A stretch of DNA of 64,000 nucleotides, from positions 48,143,600 through 48,207,599 of the forward strand of contig NC_082702.1 in NCBI RefSeq assembly GCF_949987515.2. The letters are read 5' to 3'. The position numbers and the translations under genes were made by a program. Shown here piece after piece: positions 34,900 to 45,949 of the stretch. Source of the stretch: Delphinus delphis. Its lineage: Eukaryota; Chordata; Mammalia; Artiodactyla; Delphinidae. Under the pieces are notes generated by a model. That model was not told the origin of the DNA, ran no database searches, and saw only the letters and a program-made list of their open reading frames with translations. Each line of letters begins with the position of its first letter. The stretch's first letter is position 1.

Positions 34900-35340
34900 C
34901 CTTCTCCCCCCACACACACCTACCCCACACACACACCTTCTCCCCCACACACACACCTTCTCCCCCACACACACACCTTCTCCCCCCCACACACACCTCC
35001 CCCACACACACCTTCTCTCCCCCCCACACACCTTCTCCCCCCATAGACACCTTCTCCCCCCATAGACACCTTCTACCCCACACACACCTCCCCCACACAC
35101 ACCTCTCCCCCCCACACACCTTCTCCCCCCATAGACACCTCCCCCCCCACACACCTTCCCCACACACACACACACCTTCTCCCCCCATAGACACCTTCTC
35201 CCCCCACACACACCTTCTACCCCACACACACACCTCCCCCCATAGACAGCTTCACCCCCACACACACCTTCTCCCCCCGTAGACACCTTCTCCCCCCATA
35301 GACACCTTCTCCCCACACACACACCTTTTGCCCCCCTTCT
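34900..35340. repeat. C-rich minisatellite (VNTR) with CA and 'ccttctcccc' units
   Basis: About 20 variant units of 15-22 bp alternate 'ccccacacacacaccttctc' and 'ccccatagacaccttctc'. The plus strand is nearly free of G. The long open frames on both strands (Pro/His/Thr-rich on plus, Gly/Val/Cys-rich on minus) come from the repeat and are not genes. Diluted CA-rich sequence continues to about 35690. Confidence 0.93.
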
Positions 35341-35689
35341 CCCCATGCCCCACATCCCTCAACCCCCATGTAGGTATTTGTTACTTGTGGCCCTCAGAAG
35401 TTCTCAAATCCTCTCTCACATGCCCCCCTCATAAGTCCGCGGTTCCCTCCCGCATCCCGGAGACTCAGAAGTCTCCGTCATGAATAGCCCTGCCTCATGC
35501 CTCTCTCCCTCTCGTGTGTCTCCTGCAAGTCTCTCCATCACACATCCCCTCCGTTAGATACCTACACACACCCACTGTCACACGTGTATTCACTCTTAGA
35601 CACAGACCCCTGCACTTCCATGTACTCCCAGCAGGCACTCACCTGTGAACATATGTCTGTACATACGTTCATACATGCTCACGCATGAC

Positions 35690-38600
35690 TGCACATGCAC
35701 GTTAAGGTTGAATATGCTTCTTAGGAAAGTTTGCTTAATTCAAAACTACATATTTCATGCAATTAAAATTATTCTGAGTAGTGGGGATAATATAACTAGT
35801 GCCCTTTTTTTGTTTTTACCCATTCTGGAAGTTAGGCTAAAGCCGTATGTACTATATCACACGTATTCAATAAAACTAAGCTTCTCTTGTATTCATTTAA
35901 GTTAGCTTTTCAGCTTCACATAAAAATAAGAGCTGTGAAACTACCTTGTCAGTGATGGTTCTATAGAATCCTCTCTCCGTGTGAAAGTTAATGCTTCTTG
36001 CATTGGCGTATGGAGCTAATTTGATGGATGTATGTTCAAATGAAATATGTCTCAGTGATTCACAGGCTGGGTAACACTGATATACTAGCTGGTTGGATGG
36101 TTATTTTTTTATATAAATCAAATTATTTTTATGATGTAAGCACTTAGGGGCTAGCAACTGGGAAAACTTGGAAATGGAGACTGTAAAGTTAATGTTTATT
36201 TTAAAAGACAAATAGCCCTGCCAGTTTGACTTGTATTTATTAAAATTACACAATAATATTAGATGCACCTATAATTTTGTGGTTACACCTATGTTATGTT
36301 AATACCGAAGGATACATTTATTTTGTCATAGAAGCCTTGTATTTATGTAAGTGTTTTTATGTGTATTTATGTAAGTGAACAGTGTTTATCCTGTTTTCTA
36401 AGTACCATGTTGCTACAATTTGCATAAAGCAGAAGTCATCTTATCACACATATTCTTCCTAAAGACTTTACGACTTGCAAGTTGGAGTTGTTTGAAAGGT
36501 AACAATTCCTCCACAGAACACAGGCATGAAAAAATACATCGAATGTCTTCTGTTCTCCAGAATTCCCTGTGTAATATGAGAAATCAAGTCTCCACTGAAA
36601 GGCATAATTTCAGGAGACATCTTACTAAATTCTCATGATATATTAGTGAATCTGATGGAGGCAAACTGGATTATAGCTGAGTTAATTGAAATCATGCAGC
36701 TTTTCTGTTAATTCTGATTGTTGACCACTAACCAAAGTAGTATTAACAGTCCCTGTGATTAGCACCAACAGAGACCAGATTATTTTCATGTGACATTATA
36801 GATACCTCAAAATATAGTTTATATTCCTATCTAAAATTTACAGTACTTATTAGCCTGCCCTGAAAGCTTGTTATTTAATGTAATAAACATACATTTTTAT
36901 ATAATATTTTGTTAACTGTTTATCAACATTTTTCAGTGTTGGAATCCACAAACTTTACTAATCTGCCTAAGGGGTCTGCTGACCCAGCATGGGCAAGAGC
37001 CTCCACTCTAGATGAATTTGCTGGAAGGCTTTGTCAGTGATTCAGTTGTTTTCAACAACAAAAATCATGTTTAAAGTGTAGAAATTAAAATGATCAAAAC
37101 AATGTGGGAAGGTTACTTATCAAGGTTCAAAAATTTCACTGCAGAGAACAGAAAATGGTTAGAGATAGAAATAAATATCCTGTAGTTACAAACCAATAAA
37201 GATTTACACTTAAGTATAAATAAGGCTTAAAACGATACATATTAGAGAGGACTTACATATTTCTATTAACCAGATTGTCCCAAAATAGTCCTTAAATCTT
37301 TTTAGCACAGAGTGGCAAAAGTCAGACCAACAACTGTTTGAATTGGAAAAAGAGAGCTTAACTATCAGAGTGGAATCTTAAGCAATACAAGGTATCATGT
37401 ATATTACCTGTTTTAGCCTAACTGGCATGTAGTCACTATGTAGAACACACAGAACTGTAATCTTTGGGGGCCACATTATTTAACTCATATAGTGTTAAAT
37501 TGAAATGTGATTGTTTATATTTATATTAATTGTCTTTACAAAAAGAAAAGGAATTAACTGATCCAAAAAATGTATCCCACAATCAGATTGGCATTATTAA
37601 ACACAGCCACGATTCAGGATTTATGACATACAGATGTATAGGGGGTGGTGTGTGTGTGCACGCGTGAGTGTAGAGTAGTCATACAAAATGGAGGCACAAA
37701 ATATTTGCTATTCGAAACGATTTCAAATTGTTACACTGTAGTCATAGTAAATATCTTCCATTAGTGTGTGATCTTCATCTGGGTATGACATGTTGTAGGT
37801 TTCAAATATTGTACATTCAAAACATTAGCAAAGCCCATTTTGTTGAGAAAAATGTACAAGAAGCAATGTAATAAAGAATCTTTGCATCATCTGTTATGCC
37901 TCTGCTTTAGGAAAGTAATCGTCTTTATGCACTTAGTACATTTGGGAACCAATTTGTCTATTAATAGCATAATATTTTAATATAACTTCAGTTTATATAA
38001 ATTGTGTTCAGTGGTAATGAATTAAAAGTGTGATTTGAATGCCAATGAAGTATTTCACAGTTACATAAATTGTGAAGATAATGTTTTCCCTGGCATGATC
38101 AATTCTGTCCATTACCTTTTTCTCTTGCGGTTCTTATTCTCATTAAAAATTTCTCTATAAATCTCTGCATTCATTGGTACCTTTGACTATCTTTAAGACT
38201 TAGAACAGTCAGTGATAACCTAAATAACGTAGCTATCAAAAAAATGAGTTAGACTTCTCCAGCTATATCAACGCTTAAGATGTGTAACCATGCTGGGATG
38301 CCTGGACTCTGCTGAATTAACTGGCTGAACTGTGGTTGGTCACGTTGATACAATATGAGAGAGAATTGTGTCACACACATAGTGAGATGAGAAGGGACCA
38401 AGACATACAAGAGGCAGGAGGCATATTTGTAAGTTTTGCATAAAAAAATAGTGTAGACCAAAACCCATCAAATCTTCGTTCATAAAGCTTTCCCTAATAA
38501 ACTCCTCACTTCTCTCTACCCCTTCAGTCTGTATCTATACTCTGTTTTATGTATCATCTAAAACTGCAGGCCTTCTTAATTCTTTTCTTCCCTTCAACCA

Positions 38601-41207
38601 GATTCTAAAGCCCCATGGCATGAATTGTCTCTCTTCTGCATCTGTTTTTCTCATGCACAAAGTGGAGGTCCCATATGTGTGGTGAGGTCTGTTGATGATG
38701 GGAGGGCATGGGTGGGTTGGTGAATGAGAGGTAACTGTGGACTCTTTGGGGACAAAACCTTCATCAACCTTCTCAGATTCCCACAAATGCCTTCTTTCTT
38801 TCTTGGTTGTTATCTCACCTACACCAGACTCTTGAAGTACGGTGAATCATCACACTTCAGGGTGTAAGACTTGGGTTTCTTTGTGCCTGTTGAAGGGTCT
38901 GGGGGCATTACCTCTCCCGAAAGGGAAGCAATTAACAGGAAGTGGGAAACATGAGGGATCCAAGGAGGTAGATTGCTCCTGGTTTCTCTTCCGCAAGATA
39001 AGATTCCTCCTTGCAACACTTTGAGAATTTCCAAGTGGTGAATGAACATTGCTGTGATCTGCTGTGTCATTGCATGCATCACTGCAAAGCAGTAGGCATC
39101 TCATTGTCCACCATCTTCCCTGGCCTCACTTGGTTTCCCATTCCTTCCTCTTCTTTGGGCTTGTACCACCCGAATAATGTTTTAGCACTTGAATCCTCTC
39201 CTCAGGCTTTACTTTCTACCAAATCTCATGGACTAAGACAAGTTGTACTAGAAGTATTTTAAAAATACAGATGTTCAAGATGGGTTTTAGGATTTGGATT
39301 GCTTGTCTGAATGAAAGTAATAGTAACCATACTACTAATCATTAAGTAAGGTGGCAATAATCCCTAGCACACGGTGGCTGGGTTACCAGGAAGGAGGTAC
39401 TAGCTCATGGCACTGCCCTGGAAGATGAAGGAATTCTTGCTCTACATCAGGATAATGGAGTAGCGTGGCTTCTGATGGAACTTACAGAAAGATGTGACAA
39501 TTTCCGGGCAGTCAACTGCCAATTTAAGACATGTTCTGGGAGCCAGGTGGCCTCAGATGCAGCTTTGAGGGGTACCTCGTGCAGCCTCAAGGAACAATGT
39601 GCTGAAAGTCAGGCTCTGATGACAACATAGCAAAGCTGCAGACAAAACTAAATGTACAATCCCCGTAGATTTCCTATGTCAAAATCAGAGCCCTGATGGA
39701 GGAAAAAAACAGTCCCTTAGACTTGCCTGGGGAGGAATGGGTGCTTAAGTACAAGACCTTTTTGTCTTCAGAGTCCCTGAGTCCCTCTTTGCCAGAGGAG
39801 ATTAGCTACCCCTGGCCTGGAGACCAAGTGAAGGCCTTATTGAAGCAGATGCCTTGCAGCGGTCTTCTGTCTCTTGTTGCCTCCAAGTCAATAACCAGGG
39901 TCAGTTCTTAGTACGTCCTGAATGACAAAGTACGAGCCCTGCTCCTGGGGGAAAAAAGATCCAATACAGCATCTCAGATTCAGACGTTGCTAATATGTCA
40001 ACCAGAACCAGGGATACACGGATCAAGTGGATTTTTAGCAGTTTTAGAGTGATAGTGTGTGTGCAATAGAAGATTGAATATGACAGAATTCATCGATACG
40101 AATTCTCTCATAATTGAAGAGTTAACATTTTAGTAAAAATACTTGGAGCTGATCCTGTTTTCTTTGATTGTTCCACGGAGCCTAGATCAAACGATAGTCT
40201 ACCAAACAAGTGAAGTAAAAATACCCTTACATCTCGAAGGAGAAATTGAAAGACTCAGGGAGGCGGGAGTGTTAAGATGATGGATGATGCACAGTCTGAG
40301 TGTCCACAGCGTGATAGAATTGACCTGCCTCACTCAGAGAAGCTCTCTTTCTTTAACTCATTTGGAAAACAAAAGAAGCAAGCAAAAGAGGGGTCGACCC
40401 ATTTCTTCCAAAATGCAAATAGTGATGGTATCGTAGATCCATTACTCTCTCAATGATTTATCCCGTTTTGAAAATATATTTTGCGCTTGCAAGTTTCCTA
40501 CTCAATTCTGAATTCTCTAGTGACATCATCTGGAGGTGAGCTATGAAAGAAGATGGAGTTTGACCTATAAGTTAACAGTTATGGGCAAATGTATTAAAAA
40601 TTGAAAAACATTATAAAATTAGAATGTGTAATTCATTTTCTTGAAGTGAGGTTATGACGGAGTCACTATAACTGGATTCCAGTGTTGGTTCTGTCATTAA
40701 AAAATTAAGTGATTCGAGGCAAATTGCTTCCTTTCACTTGTTCGTAAAATAAGATTAACTATTTGAAAGCTTTTTTGGTAGGTGTTATCTAGCGTTACAT
40801 TGATGAACTGTGATTCACATGGACGTTGTTTGTGTGGGTTAAAAAGGTTACTGGCAGTCGCTGGTCAACCAGGCTGTAAGGAGCGCATCACAGAGTCACA
40901 GAACCAAGTGGCTTCGAAGATTCTCCAAGGAGAGCTCCAACCACGTGACTCTCTAAGTGCATTTACGAACTCAACTTTTAAAATGTGTTCTGAAACACTA
41001 GATCTCTGGATTGAGCCGTTGAGGGCTTTTATCAACAAATCTGAGTGATTCCTCAAGGACAACTTGTTACTTTCACACTATCGTTAATCTACCAAAGATA
41101 GCTGCTATCAAAATCTACTACTTCCAATAAAGAGGAAAAGTCCACATGTGTTATTAAATCATCTTTCAACAAAATGATTGGCTCTGAATTTAAGCAAGTA
41201 CCCCCTC
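35690..41207. other. Intergenic sequence, no gene recognised
   Basis: A long, fairly repeat-poor AT-rich stretch. A coding-like but unrecognised frame lies at 39696-39911. A GT-rich run is near 37650. I see no RNA gene. Confidence 0.5.
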
Positions 41208-41492
41208 GGGCTTCCCTGGTGGTGCAGTGGTTGAGAATCTGCCTGTTAATGCAGGGGACACGGGTTCGAGCCCTGGTCTGGGAGGATCCCACGTGCCGCG
41301 GAGCAACTGGGCCCATGAGCCACAACTACTGAGCCTGCGCGTCTGGAACCTGTGCTCCGCAACAAGAGAGACCGCGATAGTGAGAGACCCGCACACCGCG
41401 ATGAAGAGTGGCCCCCCACTTGCCACAACTAGAGAAAGCCCTCACACAGAACCGAAGACCCAACACAGCCAAAATAAATAAATAAATAAATT
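41208..41492 (+). mobile_element. CHR-type SINE, long form
   Basis: It has the head 'gggcttccctggtggtgcag', then 'gggttcgagccctggtctgg', a duplicated-style body ending 'gaagacccaacacagcc', and an (AAAT)n tail. A clear target-site duplication was not seen. Confidence 0.9.
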
Positions 41493-41622
41493 AATTCCTA
41501 CACCCAACATCTTCTTAAAAAAAACAAACAAAAAAAAACAGCTACCCCATCAATTATATAATACACTGGGGTACCAGTAGTCAGTAATACTTTCAGATAA
41601 CCCAGTACATATTGGCCAAGTA

Positions 41623-41698
41623 TTGGTTTGGCCAAAAAGTTCGTTCAGGTTTTTCTGTAACACCTTAAAAACCTGAACGAACTTTTTGGCCAACCTAA
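41623..41698. mobile_element. Mariner-type MITE, palindromic hairpin
   Basis: The two 32-nt arms (41623-41654 and 41667-41698) pair at 30 of 32 positions around a 12-nt loop. The element is flanked by TA on both sides (41621-41622 and 41699-41700), the usual Tc1/mariner target duplication. It is the cetartiodactyl counterpart in form to human MADE1, the source of the miR-548 family. I recall that ruminant miR-2284/2285 hairpins have very similar sequence, which I could not check here. Confidence 0.88.
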
Positions 41699-41699
41699 T

Positions 41700-43740
41700 A
41701 TGTATGCCTATTTTACAAGCTACAGATCAGAAGAGTTAAGAATATTGCTGTCATCAGCTAGAATGAAAAATGAAGTTCCTGTTGTTTCTAAGAATAGAAA
41801 CTACAGTGCTATAACTCTGCATGAAGTGATCACTTAGTTCCTGAGTCTTGCATATATACTTATAAATACAATCGTAATAATTAAGTTTATACCAGTGTTG
41901 ACAGAAATTGTCAAGAAAAATATTTTCTAGAGCTACTTTCATTAATGTAGTTTATTTCACCGAGTGGTATTCCATGGAGTGATGTGAAATTATTTCATTT
42001 TTTCTCCTTTTAATTATATCTTACTGAAAGTATTTTCATTAAGACCTTTTCTGTGTAGTTATACGACACGATTGATTCATAATAGAAAATTTTTTATCTA
42101 TATCACTTTCACTGTTTACCATTCCTGGCCTTATGAGTTTCTTTGTGGTGGCCATACAATGCCGCTTAAATTATCCAGGACCAAATTTCGCAGGTACATC
42201 ATTTTTCCTAATTTTCAACTTTGTTGGGACCATTATTCTCTCTGCCTCTGTGCACCGTCTAGCCAACTATCTGTTCCTGCATTTTGGGGGGTTCAAATCT
42301 GCTGATTGAAGACAAGTACAAGTTTGCAATGAGGCCTTGTTAAATTAGTGGGATTTTTTTTTTCCTGATAAATCTCAAAATTATTTTTCTTTTTTTTAGG
42401 GGGGGGATTTTTAACATATTATTTTTCTTCTTGTTTTGTATATCCAACAACAGATCAATATCAGTGATTACTTTTATACCCTAATAAGTGTGCTGCCTTT
42501 CTGTGGAAGTAATGTTGCAGCATGTATGTGAATCAACAGTGCTACGTGAAGTGTCTCCTGTTGGAGACCAGACAACTATGATGTGGCCAAGTTTTGGGGA
42601 CAGAAAGAATAGAATGGAATTAGCGAAAGTTCTTTTCCTAAAACCACTCATTCTTTTCTAATATTTGATCTGTTTTTAATCTGGCTGAAATTGTACTGAG
42701 GGTCTGTATATACTTAATACCATTATTTCCCCCAAAATATGTTATGGCTATAATGGCCAGGATAAAATGAACTGATTTTTGAAGCAGGCTCTTTGTTATT
42801 TAAACTTGCCTCTAACAAAATTTTGTGATTAATAGTAGATAGTATTGAAATTAGAAGTATAAAGAGGGCTAGGTGTGGCCAGCCAAACTGGGTTTTGCAA
42901 CAGAATAATAGATAGTAACTTTGTGGCCACCAGAAACCTCATTTATTCCTTCCTTCATCCATTTATTCAAAATTGGTTCATTGAGACACTGTACTGGGTA
43001 CTACAGATGCAGTAATCTGCAAGACAGATAGCTCTCTTGTCTTTATGGGTCTTATAATTTAAGGGAGCCCAGCAATAGTGTGATAAGTACAAGGACTCAG
43101 GAATTCCACATAGCTTGGAATATTTAATTCAGGTTTGGGGAGTTGCCCCATGGAGGATGTGATCCCAAATTGAGACAGAAAAGGAACATAGAGTAATCTA
43201 GATCCTGGCCTACAGCTTTCTCATTCCAGACAATTCTAACAGAGCTCTGTGAGGTCATAATTCTCTAGTAACTGAACCCCAGACACTTAATAAGTGACAT
43301 AAAAATCCAAATAATTGATTTATCATGGGGACCCAAACTTCTCAGAGCCATCTTTTTCCTGACACTGACTCAATGCTAAACCCAATTTTTTTTAGACTGG
43401 CAGTTGAACCTTTTTTCTGGAAAGCTCAAGAAAGTCTGAAATAACTTCCAGGACTCAGATTAGAAAGTGCATCTTTTTATAAAAATGCCTGCACCTCTTT
43501 CATTTTTTTCCTCTCCTCTGGTTAGTTCAGGAAATATTTATCTTACCTTCACTTAAAAGCAGTCAACCACCCTTTCTCTGTTTATATGTCCTTTCTTCTC
43601 ACATATTACAATCCACTGAGATACCCTTCAGTAATAACACATCTGCTCAATCACATCACTAGAGATCATAAACACTGGAGGAAGCATAAGTAAAAGCTGG
43701 GTTCAAATCTTTGTTCGACCATACATTTGCTGTGTCACAT
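41700..43740. other. Intergenic sequence, no gene recognised
   Basis: Unique-looking AT-rich DNA apart from an L2 fragment at about 42950-43100 in reverse orientation ('ccatttattcaaaattggtt', 'actgtactgggtactacaga'). Confidence 0.5.
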
Positions 43741-43744
43741 GTAC

Positions 43745-43812
43745 AGTAGAAACTAACACAACGTTGTAAAGGAACTCTACTCCAATAAAAATTAATTTAA
43801 AAAAATAAAATG
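43745..43812 (+). mobile_element. L1 extreme 3' end
   Basis: 'gaaactaacacaacgttgta' then 'ctctactccaataaaaatta' and an A-rich tail. It is about 65 bp long. Confidence 0.75.
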
Positions 43813-43834
43813 AAGTTCAACCTCAAAAAAAACA

Positions 43835-44385
43835 TTATAACCCCGTTTAACAATACTAATTCTTCCAATCCAAGAACACAGTATATCTTTCCATCTGTTA
43901 GTGTCATCTTCAGATTCGTTCATCAGTGTCTTACAGTTTTTGGAGTATAGGTCTTTTGCCTCCTTAGGTAGGTTTATTCCTAGATATTTTATTCTTTTTG
44001 ATGCGATGGTAAATGGGATTGTTTCCTTAATTTCTCTTTCTGATATTTTGTTGTTAGTGTACAGAAATGCAACAGATTTCTGTATATTAATTTTGTATCC
44101 TGCAACCTTACTGAATTCATTGATTCCGTAAAGATGCTACTGAATCTTTAGGTTTTTCTTTAGGTTTTTAGGTTTTTCTATGTGTAGCATCATGTCATCT
44201 GCAAACAGTGACAGTTTTACTTCCTTCCAATTTGGATTTCCTTGTATTTTTCTTCTCCAATCGCTGTGGCTAGGACAGCGATTCCATAGTTTTGGCTAGG
44301 ACTTCCAAAACTATGCTGAATAAAAGTTGGCAAGAATAGACATCATTGTCTTGTTCCTGATCTTAGAGGGACTGCTTTTAGCTGG
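43835..44385 (-). mobile_element. L1 ORF2 fragment, antisense
   Basis: The plus strand carries reverse-complement landmarks of L1 ORF2: 'tttatccctagatattttat'-like sequence at about 43970, 'tgtatcctgcaaccttactg', 'catcatgtcatctgcaaaca' and 'ccttccaatttggatttcct'. It is degraded by indels, including a short 'tttaggttttt' expansion at about 44150, so no reverse transcriptase is encoded. Confidence 0.85.
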
Positions 44386-44389
44386 TGAA

Positions 44390-45620
44390 TGATTACATCC
44401 ATACCAAAGTAAATGAAAAGTTTTAAGGTCAATGTCTGGCATAGGATAGGTAATATGGTACCTATTATTACTATTGTTGTTATCCCTCAGTCCTCTCATT
44501 CCTTCTTCTACCAGCACTACTCATTTTCTCATTCACAATGTGTTTGCTCAGTTGTTCCACATTAGGCTCTTAATGGGAAACATTGTTTTAGGGGAACCTT
44601 ACTTACATCTAATGTAATTGATTATGAATAATTGTTAATAAAAGCAAGAAGTAAATATCAGTAAAGGTAAATTGGATATTTCAGAAAAGAATAATAAATG
44701 TATAAAATACAGTAGACAACAGGGAATTTAAGAAGTGAGACTGAGAGAAAATACAATTTTTAGGAAGCAGAGATTATAGGTGATAAAATAATAAAGTAAG
44801 AAAGAAATTAAGGAATGAGACGCAGTGTTTTATTCAGGGAATTGTTGCATTTATTCAGTCTTTTTTTTTAATCTCAAAATGTCTTTTGGGGAATAACTCT
44901 ATGATCATTTAAAATTTGCTCTTTTAAGTAGGGATGTGTTGGTAAACAGAGAGATGAACACAGTCCTGAGTTGTAGCTTTTGCCAGTTTCCATGGTGTAA
45001 ATACTCCCACCATGGTCCATTTCAACATACCAACTTGACATTGCTGAATGAAGAGTTGAAAAGAAATTCACAGAATTGGCTTTCTTGTGAGCTGGTACAA
45101 GCTGGCTGTCTCCAGCACACCTCTGCTTTAAACCTTGTTTAAAATTGAATGCCTGTAGCCTTGTATTTTTAATGGTGACCACAAAATGAGCCTTAATCTG
45201 CATGCTCAGAGTCTAAGTGGACTCAATATGTATTGTGTTACTGTCTCTTTATGGGCTTTAAGGCTGCGTTTTAGGGATTTCTCATTTCCTCCTGAGTTCC
45301 ATGGCCTCAATAACAGTTAATTGTGACCATAAAAGCTATTAATCATTTGGCAAAGGCTACTTCTGTGTGTGGGGAAATCAAGAGAATAGATTAACACACT
45401 AAGCAGGTAATAATGACTTTTCCATTATAAAAATGTTATTAGAAATGGCAAAACGTAGCATTAACTATCAATTCTTATTATTTATATTAACATCAAGCAA
45501 ATTTTAAAAGAATGCAGGCACAGAGGTCCAATTCAGCTTCTATTACATAGCCATCTGATTCACCTGTAAATGTTACTGTTATTTCTCCTAAATCTAACAT
45601 TTTTTCCCCTTAATCTCTCT
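44390..45620. other. Intergenic sequence, no gene recognised
   Basis: AT-rich and unique-looking. Overlapping open frames around 44874-45203 are on both strands and unrecognised. Confidence 0.5.
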
Positions 45621-45945
45621 TTTATTTTTGAAGGAACATCTTTTTTTAAAAAATTGATTTATTTTGTTTATTTTATTTTTGGCTTCGTTGGGTCTTCGTT
45701 GCTGCACGCGGGCTTTCTCTAGTTGCGGCGAGCGTGGGCTACTCTTCGTTGCGGTGCGCGGGCTTTTCATTGCAGTGGCTTCTCTTGTTGCAGAGCACAG
45801 GCTGTAGGTGCACAGGCTTCAGTAGTTGTGGTGCATGGGCTTAGTTGCTCCGTGGCGTGTGGGATCTTCCAGGACCAGGGCTCGAACCCATGTCCCCTGC
45901 ATTGGCAGGCGGATTCTTAACCGCTGCACCTCCAGGGAAAGCCCT
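45621..45945 (-). mobile_element. CHR-type SINE
   Basis: The plus strand starts with the A/T tail region 'ttttatttttggcttcgttg' and ends 'cacctccagggaaagccc', the reverse of the SINE head. An imperfect duplication 'cccttaatctctct' / 'cccttaatttcttt' flanks it at 45607 and 45946. Confidence 0.88.
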
Positions 45946-45949
45946 CCCT

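Noticed and set aside
34528..35340. CRISPR-like array
   Set aside because: No spacer/repeat alternation; these are head-to-tail satellites in a mammalian genome.
34773..35355. Long open frames of 169 and 175 codons on opposite strands
   Set aside because: Both are made entirely by the C-rich VNTR; composition follows the repeat and no start context or domain exists.
43835..44385. Possible reverse transcriptase gene
   Set aside because: It is a truncated antisense L1 ORF2 fragment with indels; the best open frame is about 76 codons.
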